From Spiroplasma endosymbiont of Atherix ibis (lineage in GTDB: Bacteria; Bacillota_I; Bacilli_A; Mycoplasmatales; Mycoplasmataceae), in contig NZ_OZ026474.1 in NCBI RefSeq assembly GCF_964020005.1, positions 496,001 through 560,000 of the forward strand: DNA of 64,000 nt, in the 5' to 3' direction. The notes below the pieces were generated by a model. That model made no database searches. It was given only the letters and a program-made list of their open reading frames with translations, and was not told the origin of the DNA. The position numbers and the translations under genes were made by a program. Below, in pieces: positions 31,348 to 41,938 of the stretch. Within the stretch, counting starts at the first letter, position 1. Every line of letters begins with the position of its first letter.

Positions 31348-33207
31348 ATGAAAAACTTATTAAGTGTATTGGCAACACTAGGTTTTGTTGCTTCAACAAC
31401 TACAAGTCTAGTTGCATGTGTTACAAAACCTAATTCAAAACCAATAGAACCAACAAAAGATATTACTCAAATAGTTAAGGAATTTCAAAAAGATGTAGAG
31501 AAAATTTATAGTGAACATATTAAAAATGAAGTTCTACAAAATCTTATTGGTTTGGAAGAAAATGAGAAAAATTATTTATTTATTAAAAAAGATAATATTT
31601 TAAAATTTTCTAATAAAGAAGCTAATATAACTCAAAAAAATAAAAATGAAATCAATAATGATGAAAGTAAAATTTTAAAATTTGATTTATTAAAACAGAA
31701 ATTAAATGAGTTAAAAAAAGTTAATGAATATAAAATTATTTTAGATGAAGTTGAATCAGTTTATGATGGATTTCAAACTATATTTGATAATAATTTTAAA
31801 ATAAGATCTGGAGTAATAAATACACATGCTTACATTGGAAATTTTATTAATGATTATAAAATAACTGTAAATTATAAAGGCATTAATGATATAGAAAAAT
31901 ATGAAATTAAAGATACATTCAAATATACTTCAACAGAAAGTAAAACTTTTAAAGTATCTTTAGATAATTTAATTAAAAATATTGAAAAAGATATTTTATT
32001 ATCAGATGAAATGAAAGAATTTTCAAATATAGAATGAAAACAAGTTAAAAAAGAGCAAGAACAAATATATATGGGATACTCAGATTTAATTACTAGACAT
32101 GAGTATGGAGATAAATTTTATAATCAAAGTAAAAATAAGCTTAAAATAGTTAATTTTATTAAAAATAATTATTTTAAAGATTTTTTAAATCTAAATATGG
32201 ATTTTTCTAAAAATAAAAGTTTAGAAGTTTCAACAAAAAGAAAAGTTACTTTAGCTAAAATATTTGAACTAAAAGATGCAACTAAGTTTACTACTTTTAA
32301 TAATATTTCAAGTTCAGAAAAAATTTTTAACACTATTTTTAGAATAAGTTCAGAAAATGAAGAAAGTAAAAGAACATTAAAAAATTTGTATTTTAATGAT
32401 AAAAATATAGATCAATGAAATAAAGAATTTTTATTATTTAAAGATAATTATCTAAAAACTAGAAAATTTACAAAATATCAATTAGAAAAAATTAATCAAT
32501 CTAGTGCCTATATTGAAGCAGATGCTATTTTTGAAGTTAATGTTAAAAATCTTTCTATTATAATAGGTAGTGGAGAAAATGAATATAAACATGAATTACC
32601 AAGTTTTAATTTTTTATTTACATATATTGTTACATCAAATTTACAAAAAAAATATGATTTAATTAATGACTATACTTTAAAAGAATTAATTAGTAATTTT
32701 CACAAAGTTTATGGCATAGATAAAAAATATAAATATCCAGATTTTAATTCTGATGATAATTATTTAATGAATATTGGAAATAAAGAAATAATAGAAAGTA
32801 TAAAAAAGAATAAATTTAAAAGTTCTGATAGTGGAGCTGTTTCACATATGTTTCATCGTTTTGTAAATGATCAAATAGAAAATACAAAAGCTAAAAAAAT
32901 ATTTGAGCAATCTAAGTTATGAAATACAATAGATAAGATTAATGATAATTTTTATATATTTGATAATTCTATTAATAATTTTTTTAATTATAAAAATTCA
33001 AGTAATAATGGAATAAAAAATAATATACTAGATTATAAATTAGAAAGTGATGGGCTAAAGTTAATACCTGCAATTAGTGGAAGCAAAAGTAGAGAGTCAG
33101 ATTCTATTACATTTAAATTGGGATATTTAGCAGTTAATTTTAATTATGAGAAATTATTTAAGTTAAAAGAAGAGCAAAAAACAAAAATATTTTTTAAATT
33201 TATTTAA
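31348..33207 (+). CDS. Surface lipoprotein 2, intact paralogue
   Basis: 619 aa, no internal stop: the only fully open member of this family here. Leader MKKLLSVLATLGFVAST-like (MKNLLSVLATLGFVASTTTS) with lipobox LVAC. The N-terminal third aligns with lipoproteins 1 and 3 (DITQIVKEFQKDVEKIY, LKQKLNELKKVNEYKIILDE, YTSTES); the middle diverges, and YKHELPSFNFLFTYIV replaces HKLPDFKLAISY. The Shine-Dalgarno is degraded (GATGAAGAAAAT instead of AAGGAGGAAAAT). Presumed surface antigen. IS-A and IS-B relics follow directly. Confidence 0.85.
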
Positions 33208-33254
33208 ATGTTATTTAAAAAAGTTTAAATAACATTAATTTTTAATAAAGAAAG

Positions 33255-33405
33255 TTAAAGTGAATAGCTGTATTTTCAGCTATTTTTATTTATATAATTT
33301 TGTTTTATAAAATGCTTACTTATTTTTTATTCTATATTTAAAAACTATTTTGAAATTTTCTTGAGTTATATTATTTATCTTATTTAATAAAATCAGTTAG
33401 ATAAT
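33255..33405 (-). mobile_element. IS-A tail relic
   Basis: Degenerate copy of 13622-13745: hairpin (AATAGCTGTATTTTCAGCTATT), TTCTATATTTAAAAACTATT and the end of OrfB. Joined directly to an IS-B relic at about 33405. Confidence 0.6.
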
Positions 33406-33596
33406 ATTTTTTTATATTTGTTAATTATTGTTCCAGTAGTTGAGTTAAATTTTATTGCAAATTCCTTTAGAGAATAACAATTCAAACTTAATTCATTTTT
33501 TTGAGTTCATTTTCTAAACTTTTGTCTTTTTTAGTCATATATTTTTTCCTTTCTATTATTATATAAAAGTGTCTCCTAAAATGGGGGAACCTTCTT
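33406..33596 (-). mobile_element. IS-B OrfA-end relic
   Basis: Matches the OrfA end of the full IS-B (51900-52093), minus strand, with an internal deletion. It ends in the terminal repeat GGGGGAACCTTC at 33585-33596. Poly-T promoter sequence follows 24 bp later. Confidence 0.7.
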
Positions 33597-33614
33597 ATAA
33601 TTTATTAGTTTTTT

Positions 33615-33650
33615 TATTGCTTTTTTTTTTTTTTTTTGTAAAATATTTTT
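33615..33650 (+). promoter_or_regulatory. Poly-T spacer promoter-like element upstream of arcA
   Basis: TTGCTT, 18 T (33621-33638), then GTAAAAT. It has the architecture of the lipoprotein promoters but lies about 205 nt before arcA. It may be a relic of a lost lipoprotein copy, or it may drive the arc operon. Confidence 0.4.
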
Positions 33651-33855
33651 GTAAAATAGTTATAAAAATGGAAAAAATTCCTTTTTTATATAAATTAAGA
33701 TTTTAATTTTTAAATCATAGCTAATAAATTTTAATTTATAGTTAATATTCAAATTTTTAATCTAAAAATTATATTTAACATTTGAATTTAATTAAACTTT
33801 TTACAACTTAACTTATAAATCAATATCAAAAGTAAAAATTTAAGGAGGAAAATAT

Positions 33856-35034
33856 ATGAAAAATAAAATTAATGTGTACTCAGAAATAGAACCTTTAGAA
33901 TCTGTTTTAATCCATAGACCTGGTAAAGAAATAGAAAATTTAACCCCTGATTTACTTGAAAGATTGTTATTTGATGATATACCTTTTTTAAAGGTTGCTC
34001 AAAAGGAACATGATAAATTTGCTGAAGTTCTTAAAAATAATAAAGTACAAGTTTTTTATATTGAAAAACTTGTACAAGAAGCTTTAGATCAAAATCCTGA
34101 TTTAAAGGAAAAATTTGTAAATCAATTTATTGATGAAGCAAAAATTGAAAAAGAATGAAGGACTAGATATAAAGAATTTTTATTAAGTATGTCTAATTTA
34201 GATATGGTAAATGAAATGATAGGAGGTACTAAAAAAATTGATTTAGATTCAAAAGATAGAAGTGATTATCCATTTATATCAGATCCACTTCCAAATTTAT
34301 TATTTCAAAGAGATCCATTTGCTTCTGTAGGAAATGGAATATTTTTAAATAAAATGTGAAGTGTTACAAGAAATAGAGAAACAATATTTGCAGATTTTGT
34401 TTTTAAAAATCATAAAGATTTTAAAAACAAAATTGAAATATTCTATGATAGAAATAATCAATTTCCAATTGAGGGTGGAGATGTTTTAGTTTTAAATAAA
34501 GAAACTTTAATTATAGGTATTTCTCAAAGAACTAGTATTGATGCTGTTAGATTACTTTCTAATAAACTTTTTGAAAATACATCATTTAAAAAAATAATTG
34601 CTATAGATTTGCCAAAAACAAGAAGCTATATGCACCTTGATACAGTCTTTACAAATATTGACTATGATAAATTTATTGTTCACCCTTTAATTTTTGATGA
34701 TATTAATAATTTTAAAATAATTGAAATATCACAAAATGGTGAAAGAGAAATCAAAGAGAGCTTAGTGAAATTTTTAGAAGATATAACAGGTAAAAAAATT
34801 CAATTAATAAAATGTGGTGGAGATGATTCAATTGCAGCAGGAAGAGAACAATGAAATGATGGAACAAATGTTTTAGCAATTGCTCCTGGAGTTGTTATTG
34901 CTTATGAAAGAAATTGAGCAACAATTGAACTTTTAGAAAAAGCAAAAGTGAAAGTTTTAAAAATACCAAGTAGTGAATTATCAAGAGGTAGAGGTGGACC
35001 AAGATGTATGTCTATGCCTATTGTAAGAAATTAA
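33856..35034 (+). CDS. arcA: Arginine deiminase
   Basis: 392 aa, the usual length. Converts L-arginine to citrulline and ammonia, first step of the deiminase pathway. Motifs: N-terminal [20 protein letters not shown], substrate region [36 protein letters not shown] (catalytic His), and [13 protein letters not shown] with nucleophile Cys 384. ATG 33856 after AAGGAGGAAAAT. Heads arcA-arcB-arcD-arcC (31 nt to arcB), so the four are probably co-transcribed. Intact, unlike many neighbours, as expected for a main ATP source. Confidence 0.97.
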
Positions 35035-35065
35035 AAATAATAAAAAGAAATGAGGAATTTTAATA

Positions 35066-36058
35066 ATGATAAATTTAAGAGGAAGAAGTTTGCTAACTGT
35101 ATTAGATTTTTCTAGAAGAGAAATAGAATACTTACTTGATTTAGCAAGAGATTTAAAAAGAGCCAAATATGCTGGTAATGAAATTCAAAGATTAAAAGGT
35201 AAAAACATATGTCTTTTATTTCAAAAAACAAGTACTAGAACAAGATGTGCTTTTGAAGTAGCAGCAATGGATCAAGGAGCAGGTGTCACATATATTGGTT
35301 CTGATGGATCACAAATGGGAATTAAAGAATCAATTTCAGATACTGCTCGTGTTTTAGGAAGAATGTATGATGCTATTGAATTTAGATGTAACAGTCATGA
35401 TGATGTAGTTGAACTTGCAAAATATGCTGGAGTTCCTGTATTTAATGGTTTGTCAGATAAATTTCATCCATCACAAATGATTGCTGATTTTATGACAATT
35501 ATTGAAAAATTTGGAACTTTAAAAGATAAAAAACTTGTTTTTTGTGGTGATGCCAGAAACAATATGGGTAACTCATTAATGGCTTGTTGTGCTAAACTAG
35601 GAGTTTCATTTACAGCAGCTGCACCAAAACAATTATGACCAGATCAAGATTTAATTAAAACTTGTAAAGAAATTGCAAAAGAAACAGGAGCTGTAATTGA
35701 ATTTGAAGAAGATATTAAAAAAGCTGTTGTAGGAGCAGATGTTATTTATACAGATATATGAGTTTCAATGGGAGAACCAGAATCTGTTTGAGAAGAAAGA
35801 ATAAAATTATTAAAACCATATCAAGTTAATATGGAATTGTTTAAATTAGCAAATAAAGATGCTATATTTATGCACTGTCTACCTTCATATCATGATTTAA
35901 ATACAGATATTGGTAAAAAAATTCATGAAAAATATGGTTTAACTGAAATGGAAGTTACAAATGAAGTTTTTGAATCAAAAAAATCATGAGCTTTTGAAGA
36001 AGCAGAAAATAGACTTCATTCTATTAAAGCGATAATGGTTGCAATGATTGGACTTTAA
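35066..36058 (+). CDS. arcB: Ornithine carbamoyltransferase, catabolic
   Basis: 330 aa. Transfers between citrulline plus phosphate and ornithine plus carbamoyl phosphate. Carbamoyl-phosphate site [11 protein letters not shown] (STRTR at residues 56-60), ornithine-site elements [12 protein letters not shown] and WVSMGE, and MHCLPS near residues 269-274. ATG 35066 with GAGGAAT upstream; an unusually conservative sequence for this window. Second gene of the arc operon. Confidence 0.97.
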
Positions 36059-36101
36059 AAAAATACTAATTTAATAATATTAAATTTGTGAAAGGAGTAT
36101 T

Positions 36102-37574
36102 ATGAAAAAAATAAAAGAAAAAAAGAAATTTCAACTACCAACAGCTTTTACTATTCTTTTCTTTATAATTACATTCTTTGTTATTTTATCTTGAATTTTA
36201 AAATGAAGTGGTGTAAGTTATGAAGTTAATAAAGAAAGTTATAATGTACAAGCTTTAGGTATATTGGATATATTTTATTCAATTATTCAAGGATTTCTCT
36301 CTAAAGCTGAAATAATAATTTTTATATTAGTTTTAGGAGGATTTATAAATGTAGTTTTAGAAACAAAAGCTTTAGAAGCTTTTACACAGTCAGTATCTAA
36401 AAAATTAGGTAATAAAGCTATTTGATTAATTCCAATTCTAATGTTATTCTTTAGCTTTTGTGGTTCAACATATGGAATGGCAGAAGAGTCCCTGGGATTT
36501 TATCTAATTATAATTCCTTTAATATTGTCATCGGGATATGATAAATTTACAGGTTTGTTAATAGTATTGTTTGGTGCAGGTGCAGGTGTGATATCTTCTA
36601 CAGTTAATCCATTTGTTATTGCAGCTGCCACTGATGCAACTGGGGGTAAAATTTCAAGTGGAGAAGGTATGGCTTGAAGATGAATAAGTTGAATCTTTAT
36701 TACTTTATTTGCCATTTTATATGTAATGTGATATGCAATTAGAACTAAAAAAAATCCAAATAAATCAGTGACATTTTCAACATTGCAAGAAGATAAAGTA
36801 TTTTTTTTAGGAGAAAGTGTTGAGGAAATTAAATTTAACAAAAGAAGAATTGCAACTTTAATTGTATTTTTAATTACTTTTATAATTATGGTTTTATATT
36901 TAGTAGCTTGAGACTCAATTTTAGGAGGAAATAAATTTGAGTCAGCTGGTAAATGAATGAATAAAAATATTCCATATCTTACTGCTCTTATTCCTGGATT
37001 TGGAATGGGATATTTACCTGAAGTCGCTTTGTTTTTCTTTGTAAGTTCTTTAATAATAGGGGCAATTAATTGAAAAGGTGAAAAAAACTATGTTGAACAA
37101 ATTATAGTTGGTACAAAAGATATGTTAGGAGTGTGTCTTGTAATTGCAACTGCAGCTGGTGTTGGAGTTGTAATGAAAAAATCAGGTATTGAAATTCTAT
37201 TTGTAAATGGACTTTCAAGTGTAATGAAAAATATGAATAAAACTTTATTCATTTTAATATCATTTATTTTATTCTTACCTTTATCTTTTTTAATTCCTTC
37301 AACAAGTGGATTTGCAGCGGCTATATTTCCAATTTGAGGACCATTAGCAATAACAATTGGAGCTGGTTCAGGTAGTGTTCTTGCATTTAGTTTTGCAAGT
37401 GGAGTAATAAATTTATTTACTCCAACTAGTGGAGTTGTAATGGGAGCTTTAGGAATTGCCAAAATAGATTATGCAAGCTTCTTAAAAGAAGTATGAAAAT
37501 TTATTTTAGCAATTACATTAATTTGTTGTTTATTGTTAATTATTGGATCATTTATGTCATCAAATATATTTTAG
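36102..37574 (+). CDS. arcD: Arginine/ornithine antiporter of the YfcC/DcuC-like family
   Basis: 490 aa, about 12 hydrophobic segments. The repeat-like motifs FVILVLGGFINVVLETKALE, FSFCGSTYGMAEE and STVNPFVIAAATDAT, mirrored later by GMGYLPEVALF, LIPSTSGFAAAIFPIWGPLA and NLFTPTSG, identify the YfcC (ion transporter / ArsB-NhaD-like) fold used for arginine-ornithine exchange in mollicute arc operons. The specific substrate is inferred from its position between arcB and arcC. AAAGGAG 8 nt before ATG 36102; TAG stop. Confidence 0.9.
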
Positions 37575-37591
37575 AAATGGAGAAAAAAATT

Positions 37592-38524
37592 ATGTTAAAA
37601 ATTGTTGTTGCTCTTGGGGGAAATGCTTTAGGAAATACGCCAAATGAGCAAAAAGAAATAGTTAAAGAAACAGCTAAGAATTTAGTAGATTTAATTAGTG
37701 TAGGACATAAATTAATTATTGTTCACGGTAATGGACCTCAAGTTGGAATGATAAATCAAGCTTTTAATATTGCAAACACTTATGATAAAAAATCTCCACT
37801 TGTTGATTTTCCAGAATGTGGAAGTATGAGTCAAGGATATATTGGTTATCATTTACAAAATGCTATTAAAAATGAATTTGAAAAAAGAAAAATGAGTACA
37901 AACAATGTTATAACTTTGGTTACTCAAACCAAAGTTAGCAAACAAGATAGTGCTTTTCAAAATCCAACAAAACCAATTGGTGATTTTTATGAAAAAGATG
38001 TTGCTTTAAAACTTAAAGAAAAAAATAATTGAAATATGGTTGAAGATGCAGGTAGAGGATATAGAAGAGTTGTAGCTTCACCAAAACCAATTGATATAGT
38101 TGAAAAAGATATAATTAAATTTCTTTTAGAAAAAAATGTTTGTGTTATTTCAGCAGGGGGGGGTGGAATTCCTGTAATTGAGCAAAACAATCAATTGCAA
38201 GGAGTTGCGTCTGTAATTGACAAAGATTTTGCAGCTGCTAAAATAGCAGAAATAATTGAAGCAGATAAATTAATTATTCTTACAGCAGTTAATAAAGTTC
38301 TTATAAACTATGGTAAGGAAAATCAAAGTGAACTTGATTCAGTTACTTTAAATGAACTTGAAAAATATATTAGTGAACATCATTTTGCTCCAGGAAGTAT
38401 GTTACCTAAAGTTGAAGCTGCAATGGAATTTGTAAAAAATAGTGGTAATCAAGCAATAATAGGCTCACTTTTAGAGACAAAAAATGTAATTGAAGGTAAA
38501 TCTGGAACTATTATTAAAAAATAA
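37592..38524 (+). CDS. arcC: Carbamate kinase
   Basis: 310 aa. Makes ATP from carbamoyl phosphate and ADP, the energy-yielding step. Motifs: KIVVALGGNALGN, IVHGNGPQVGMI, EDAGRGYRRVVASPKP, ISAGGGGIPVI and APGSMLPKVEAA, all typical amino acid kinase-fold residues. Start chosen at ATG 37592 (GGAG upstream, family N-terminus); a longer in-frame extension to 37493 overlaps arcD. Last gene of the operon; a terminator lies at 38597. A decayed second copy of its first third lies at 41588-41829. Confidence 0.97.
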
Positions 38525-38558
38525 ACTTTTAAATAATATAAAATTTCTTTTTATCTTA

Positions 38559-38635
38559 ACTAAGAGCTTATTCAATTTAAAATTAGAATTAAATAAGGTT
38601 GCTTATAAAAGCAGTCTTTTTTTGTATAATACATT
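38559..38635 (+). repeat. Direct repeat copy 1: arc operon 3' region with terminator
   Basis: About 77 bp nearly matching 41831-41910. Contains the terminator GGTTGCTT-ATAA-AAGCAGTC plus T8 (38597-38623). The second copy precedes the 41939 gene, showing that the intervening 3.2 kb was inserted or arose by duplication. Confidence 0.85.
38597..38623 (+). terminator. Terminator of the arc operon
   Basis: 8-bp stem with two G-T pairs and a T8 tail. Confidence 0.75.
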
Positions 38636-38662
38636 TATTATTTTGGCAAAAGTAATAATCCA

Positions 38663-38720
38663 ATTTTTTAGAAATCTTAATTATTTAAGATTTGATTTAT
38701 TTGAAATAGTAAAAAAAATT
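38663..38720 (+). pseudogene. Lipoprotein-family 3' tail relic
   Basis: Strong match to 41385-41445 in lipoprotein 3: KNLNYMRFDLFGIVKINIY there, RNLNYLRFDLFEIVKKI here. Only about 20 codons survive, showing that another family member once stood here. Confidence 0.7.
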
Positions 38721-38756
38721 AAGAATTAAGAATTAATAATTTATAATATTAATAAT

Positions 38757-38857
38757 TCTTACTTAATTCATTTTTTAAATTTTGTTCTTTTTTAGCTATA
38801 TATTTTTTCCTTTCTATTATTGTATAAAAGTGTCTCCTAAAATAGGGGAACCTTCTA
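38757..38857 (-). mobile_element. IS-B OrfA-end relic, inverted
   Basis: Matches 51995-52093 (minus-strand OrfA start region and terminal repeat GGGGAACCTTCT), ending at 38857, directly joined to a plus-oriented OrfB fragment. Confidence 0.7.
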
Positions 38858-39653
38858 TCAATAGAACATCAACATATAAAGAAAATAAAACTTTAATGAA
38901 TTTACTCAATGATACAAGAATTATGAATTTAGTGATTTCAGAAATTGAAAAAAATAATTTTCTTAGTGCTTATAGTGCTAAAAGATGATCTTTATATTTT
39001 AAATTGAATTATATTGACCCTTTTAGGATAAATCACAAAAAATTAGAACGTATATTTAAAAAATTTAATCATATTGCATATTATATTAAGAAACAAACTA
39101 AACATGAAATTAAAAAATATAAAGAAACTATTAGAAAAAATTACCTTAAAGAAGCAAAAGAAATGGGATTTGAAAACATTTGAACTAGTGACATAAATCA
39201 ATTTTCAGTTAAAATAAAAAAAGGCTTATTTGCACAGTTCAAGATAATTTAACTGGAGAAATAATAGGAAAATCTAAAAGAATAGATAATCAAAAAACAA
39301 ATTTTGTGCTTGAAGCTGTAAAAATGGCATATAAAAATAAAAAATATTTAGGTCCAATATTATTACATTCAGATAATGGAAATCAATATACTTCTGAAAA
39401 CTACATAAATTTATGTAATGATTTGCAAATCATTAGAAGTTATTCAAAACCAGGAACACCTCATCATAATGGCAAGCATGAAAGTTTTCATAGTCGTTTA
39501 AAAGATGAAACTATAAGAACATGTCATATTGAAAACATCAATCAATGCTTAAAAATAGCATGAGCATGATTAGATTTTTATAATAATGATAGAATTAGAA
39601 TAAATAAAAAATGATAAAAAAAAAAAAAACGTTCCATCTATAGGGGGAACCTT
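38858..39653 (+). mobile_element. IS-B OrfB fragment with right end
   Basis: Begins in mid OrfB (INRTSTYKENKTLMN) with no OrfA and runs to the right terminal repeat at 39653. DDE D2 is present (ILLHSDNGNQYTS), as are GKHESFHSRLKDE and the end RINKK. One base is lost near 39225 (GGCTTATTTGC versus GGTTATATTTGC in the full copy), giving a frameshift. Its right end stops 21 bp before the ATG of lipoprotein 3, replacing that gene's normal promoter. Confidence 0.8.
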
Positions 39654-39674
39654 CCTTTAAAAAAGGAGGAAAAT

Positions 39675-41483
39675 ATGAAAAAGTTATTAGGTGTATTGGC
39701 AACAGTAGGGGTTGTTGCTTCATCAGCTGTTAGTGTTGTTGTGTGTGGTACAAAAAAAGAAGATAAGGAAGGTTCAAAACCAAAAGATGAATTAACTGAG
39801 GTTATTCAAAATTTTGAACAGGATGTGGCAAAAATATGATCAGAGCATTATTAAAAAGAGGTTGCAAGTAATTTAATTACTTTAGAAGATATGAATAATG
39901 ATTATGAATTTTTAGTTAAATCAAATATTCAATATTATTCAATACCAGAGAATAAAGATAAATTGACAATTGAAGAAAAGAAACAATTCACAAATGATGT
40001 TGAGAAGTTGTTTAAAGTAAAATTATTAACAGAAAAACTAAATAAGTTAAAAAAACTAAACAAGTATAAAGTTATTTTAGATGAGGTGGATTCACTTTTT
40101 GAACATGTTGAGTTGCTTTTTAATGATAATTTTGAAATAAATTCAGGAGAAGTGGTTGAGGGAACTTATATAGGTAATGTGGTAGTGGATTATAATATTG
40201 TGACTAACTATAAAGGGCTTAATGATGTTGAGAAGTTTAAACAATTTGGAGCATTGAAGTATACTTCAACTGAAAGTAAGGCATTTAAAGATTTTGGAGA
40301 TGTAATGTATAAAAATATTGCAAAGGATATGTTTATTTCATTAGAAGCAAAAGAGTATGTTAATTTTAAGTGAAGTAAAGAAGATTATGAAGCTTTTGTA
40401 AATTCAAATGCTCAATTGAAAAAATATTATGATGGAAATAAAGGATTTCAAAAAGCTTTATTAAAAACTATTAATGATAAATATTTTAAGCCACAGTTTT
40501 CTAACTTGGAGATTGCTTATTCTAAGACAAGTATTTATAAGTCAGATAATTTTTTAGAAAAGAATAAAGAGTATTTGATTATGAATAACTTGGGTGAACA
40601 AAATGTTTTAAAATTGAAAGAAATTGATAGTAAGGAAATTATATCAAAAATTTTTTTAGGAGATGAAAAAGTAATATCAAGAAATTTAAAAAATGATGTA
40701 TTTAATTTATTGACTTTAGAAAAAAATAAGAAAAAATATAGAGTTGCTCAGGATAATTTTTTAAATGGGTTTTTAAGTCAAACTGAAGTAGGAGAATATC
40801 AAAAAACTAAGTATTATGACTTAGGTGTGGCTATGGGTTATGCTGATTTTGTTGCTCCTGTTATTGGAATTGGAGTAGCAGGGGGAAGTTCTTATCAGCA
40901 TAAGTTGCCTGATTTTAAGTTGGCGATTTCTTATTCAATGAATGGAAAAGATAATCTTGTTACTAATAAAGCTTTTATAGATTTATCATTGAAATTGTTT
41001 GGTATTTACAAAACACTTTTTAATCCTTCCACATATGAAGATATTGATAAAAAATTTAAATTAAAATTTTATTATCCTGTTAATAATATCAATGAAAAAT
41101 TATGAGCAGGTTACAATTTTAGCAGAGAAAATTGAGATATTATAAATAATTTAGAACCTGAGTTTAGTTTGTTTACTAATTATTATTTTGAGCAATCAGA
41201 TAAAAAATTAAATTTACTGGATATATCAAAAAAAATTTTTAAAAGTTCAAATATCTTATATTCATTTGATGTAAAAGATAAAAAATTAATACATAGTAAT
41301 AGATTAATAAATTGATTTTCTAGCAAAGATACTAGTATCAAACCTACTATTTTTATTTCATCTGATAAAAATGATAATAAAGGTTTTTTTAAAAATCTTA
41401 ATTATATGAGATTTGATTTATTTGGAATAGTAAAAATCAATATTTATTTAGAAAATAATAAAGAAGAAAAAAAATTATTTTAA
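39675..41483 (+). pseudogene. Surface lipoprotein 3, one in-frame TAA and promoter lost to IS-B
   Basis: ATG 39675 after AAAAAAGGAGGAAAAT. Leader MKKLLGVLATVGVVASSAVS with VVVC lipobox. The frame is open for 602 codons except TAA 39852, where lipoprotein 1 has GAA (HYEKEVASNL). Very close to lipoprotein 1 in places (YSVFEHVELLFNDNFEINSG versus DSLFEHVELLFNDNFEINSG), then diverging in the middle. No poly-T tract or TATAAT remains; IS-B sequence lies immediately upstream. Terminator at 41509. Same presumed surface role; likely silent now, or read from IS-B. Confidence 0.8.
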
Positions 41484-41508
41484 AAGAATTAATTATTAGT
41501 ATTTAGAA

Positions 41509-41536
41509 ATATAAGTTTTATAACTTATATTTTTTT
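41509..41536 (+). terminator. Terminator of lipoprotein 3
   Basis: ATATAAGTT/AACTTATAT stem plus T-run. Confidence 0.75.
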
Positions 41537-41587
41537 AATTACTAAGATAATATGCTAATAAATTGTAAAATATTTTATTTTAAAAGA

Positions 41588-41829
41588 AAAAATGTTGTTG
41601 CTTTTGAAGAGAATACTTTAAAAAATATGTCAAATGAGTAAAAAGAAATAGTAAAAGAAACAGTTAAGTATTTAGTATATTTAATTAGTGTAAAACATAA
41701 ATTAGTTATTATTTACAGTAATAGATTTCAAGTTGAAATAATAAATTAATCTTTTAATATTATAAACACTTACGATAAAAAAACTCTATTTATTAATTTT
41801 TTAAAATGTGGAAGTATGAGTCAAGACTT
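41588..41829 (+). pseudogene. arcC: Decayed partial copy of carbamate kinase
   Basis: Aligns codon by codon with arcC residues about 4-81: KEIVKETVKYLVYLISVKHK against KEIVKETAKNLVDLISVGHK, later FNIINTYDKK against FNIANTYDKK, ending at GSMSQ. Two TAAs: both are CAA in the intact gene (NEQKEIV; INQAFN). Conserved glycines are also lost. The remaining two thirds is deleted and the copy joins the duplicated terminator region. Confidence 0.85.
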
Positions 41830-41830
41830 A

Positions 41831-41910
41831 ACTAGGAATTTATTCAATTTAAATTTAGGATTAGATAAGGTTGCTTATAAAAGCAGTCTTTTTTTGATAT
41901 AATATATTTA
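41831..41910 (+). repeat. Direct repeat copy 2: arc 3' region with terminator
   Basis: Counterpart of 38559-38635; terminator stem and T-run at 41869-41895, followed by TATAAT-like sequence of the next gene. Confidence 0.85.
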
Positions 41911-41938
41911 ATATTTTGTATTTTTAGGAGGTTTTTTA

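Noticed and set aside
36500-37462. Open frames on the minus strand opposite arcD
   Set aside because: Arise from the low-stop complement of a hydrophobic coding sequence; no Shine-Dalgarno, and arcD is clearly real.
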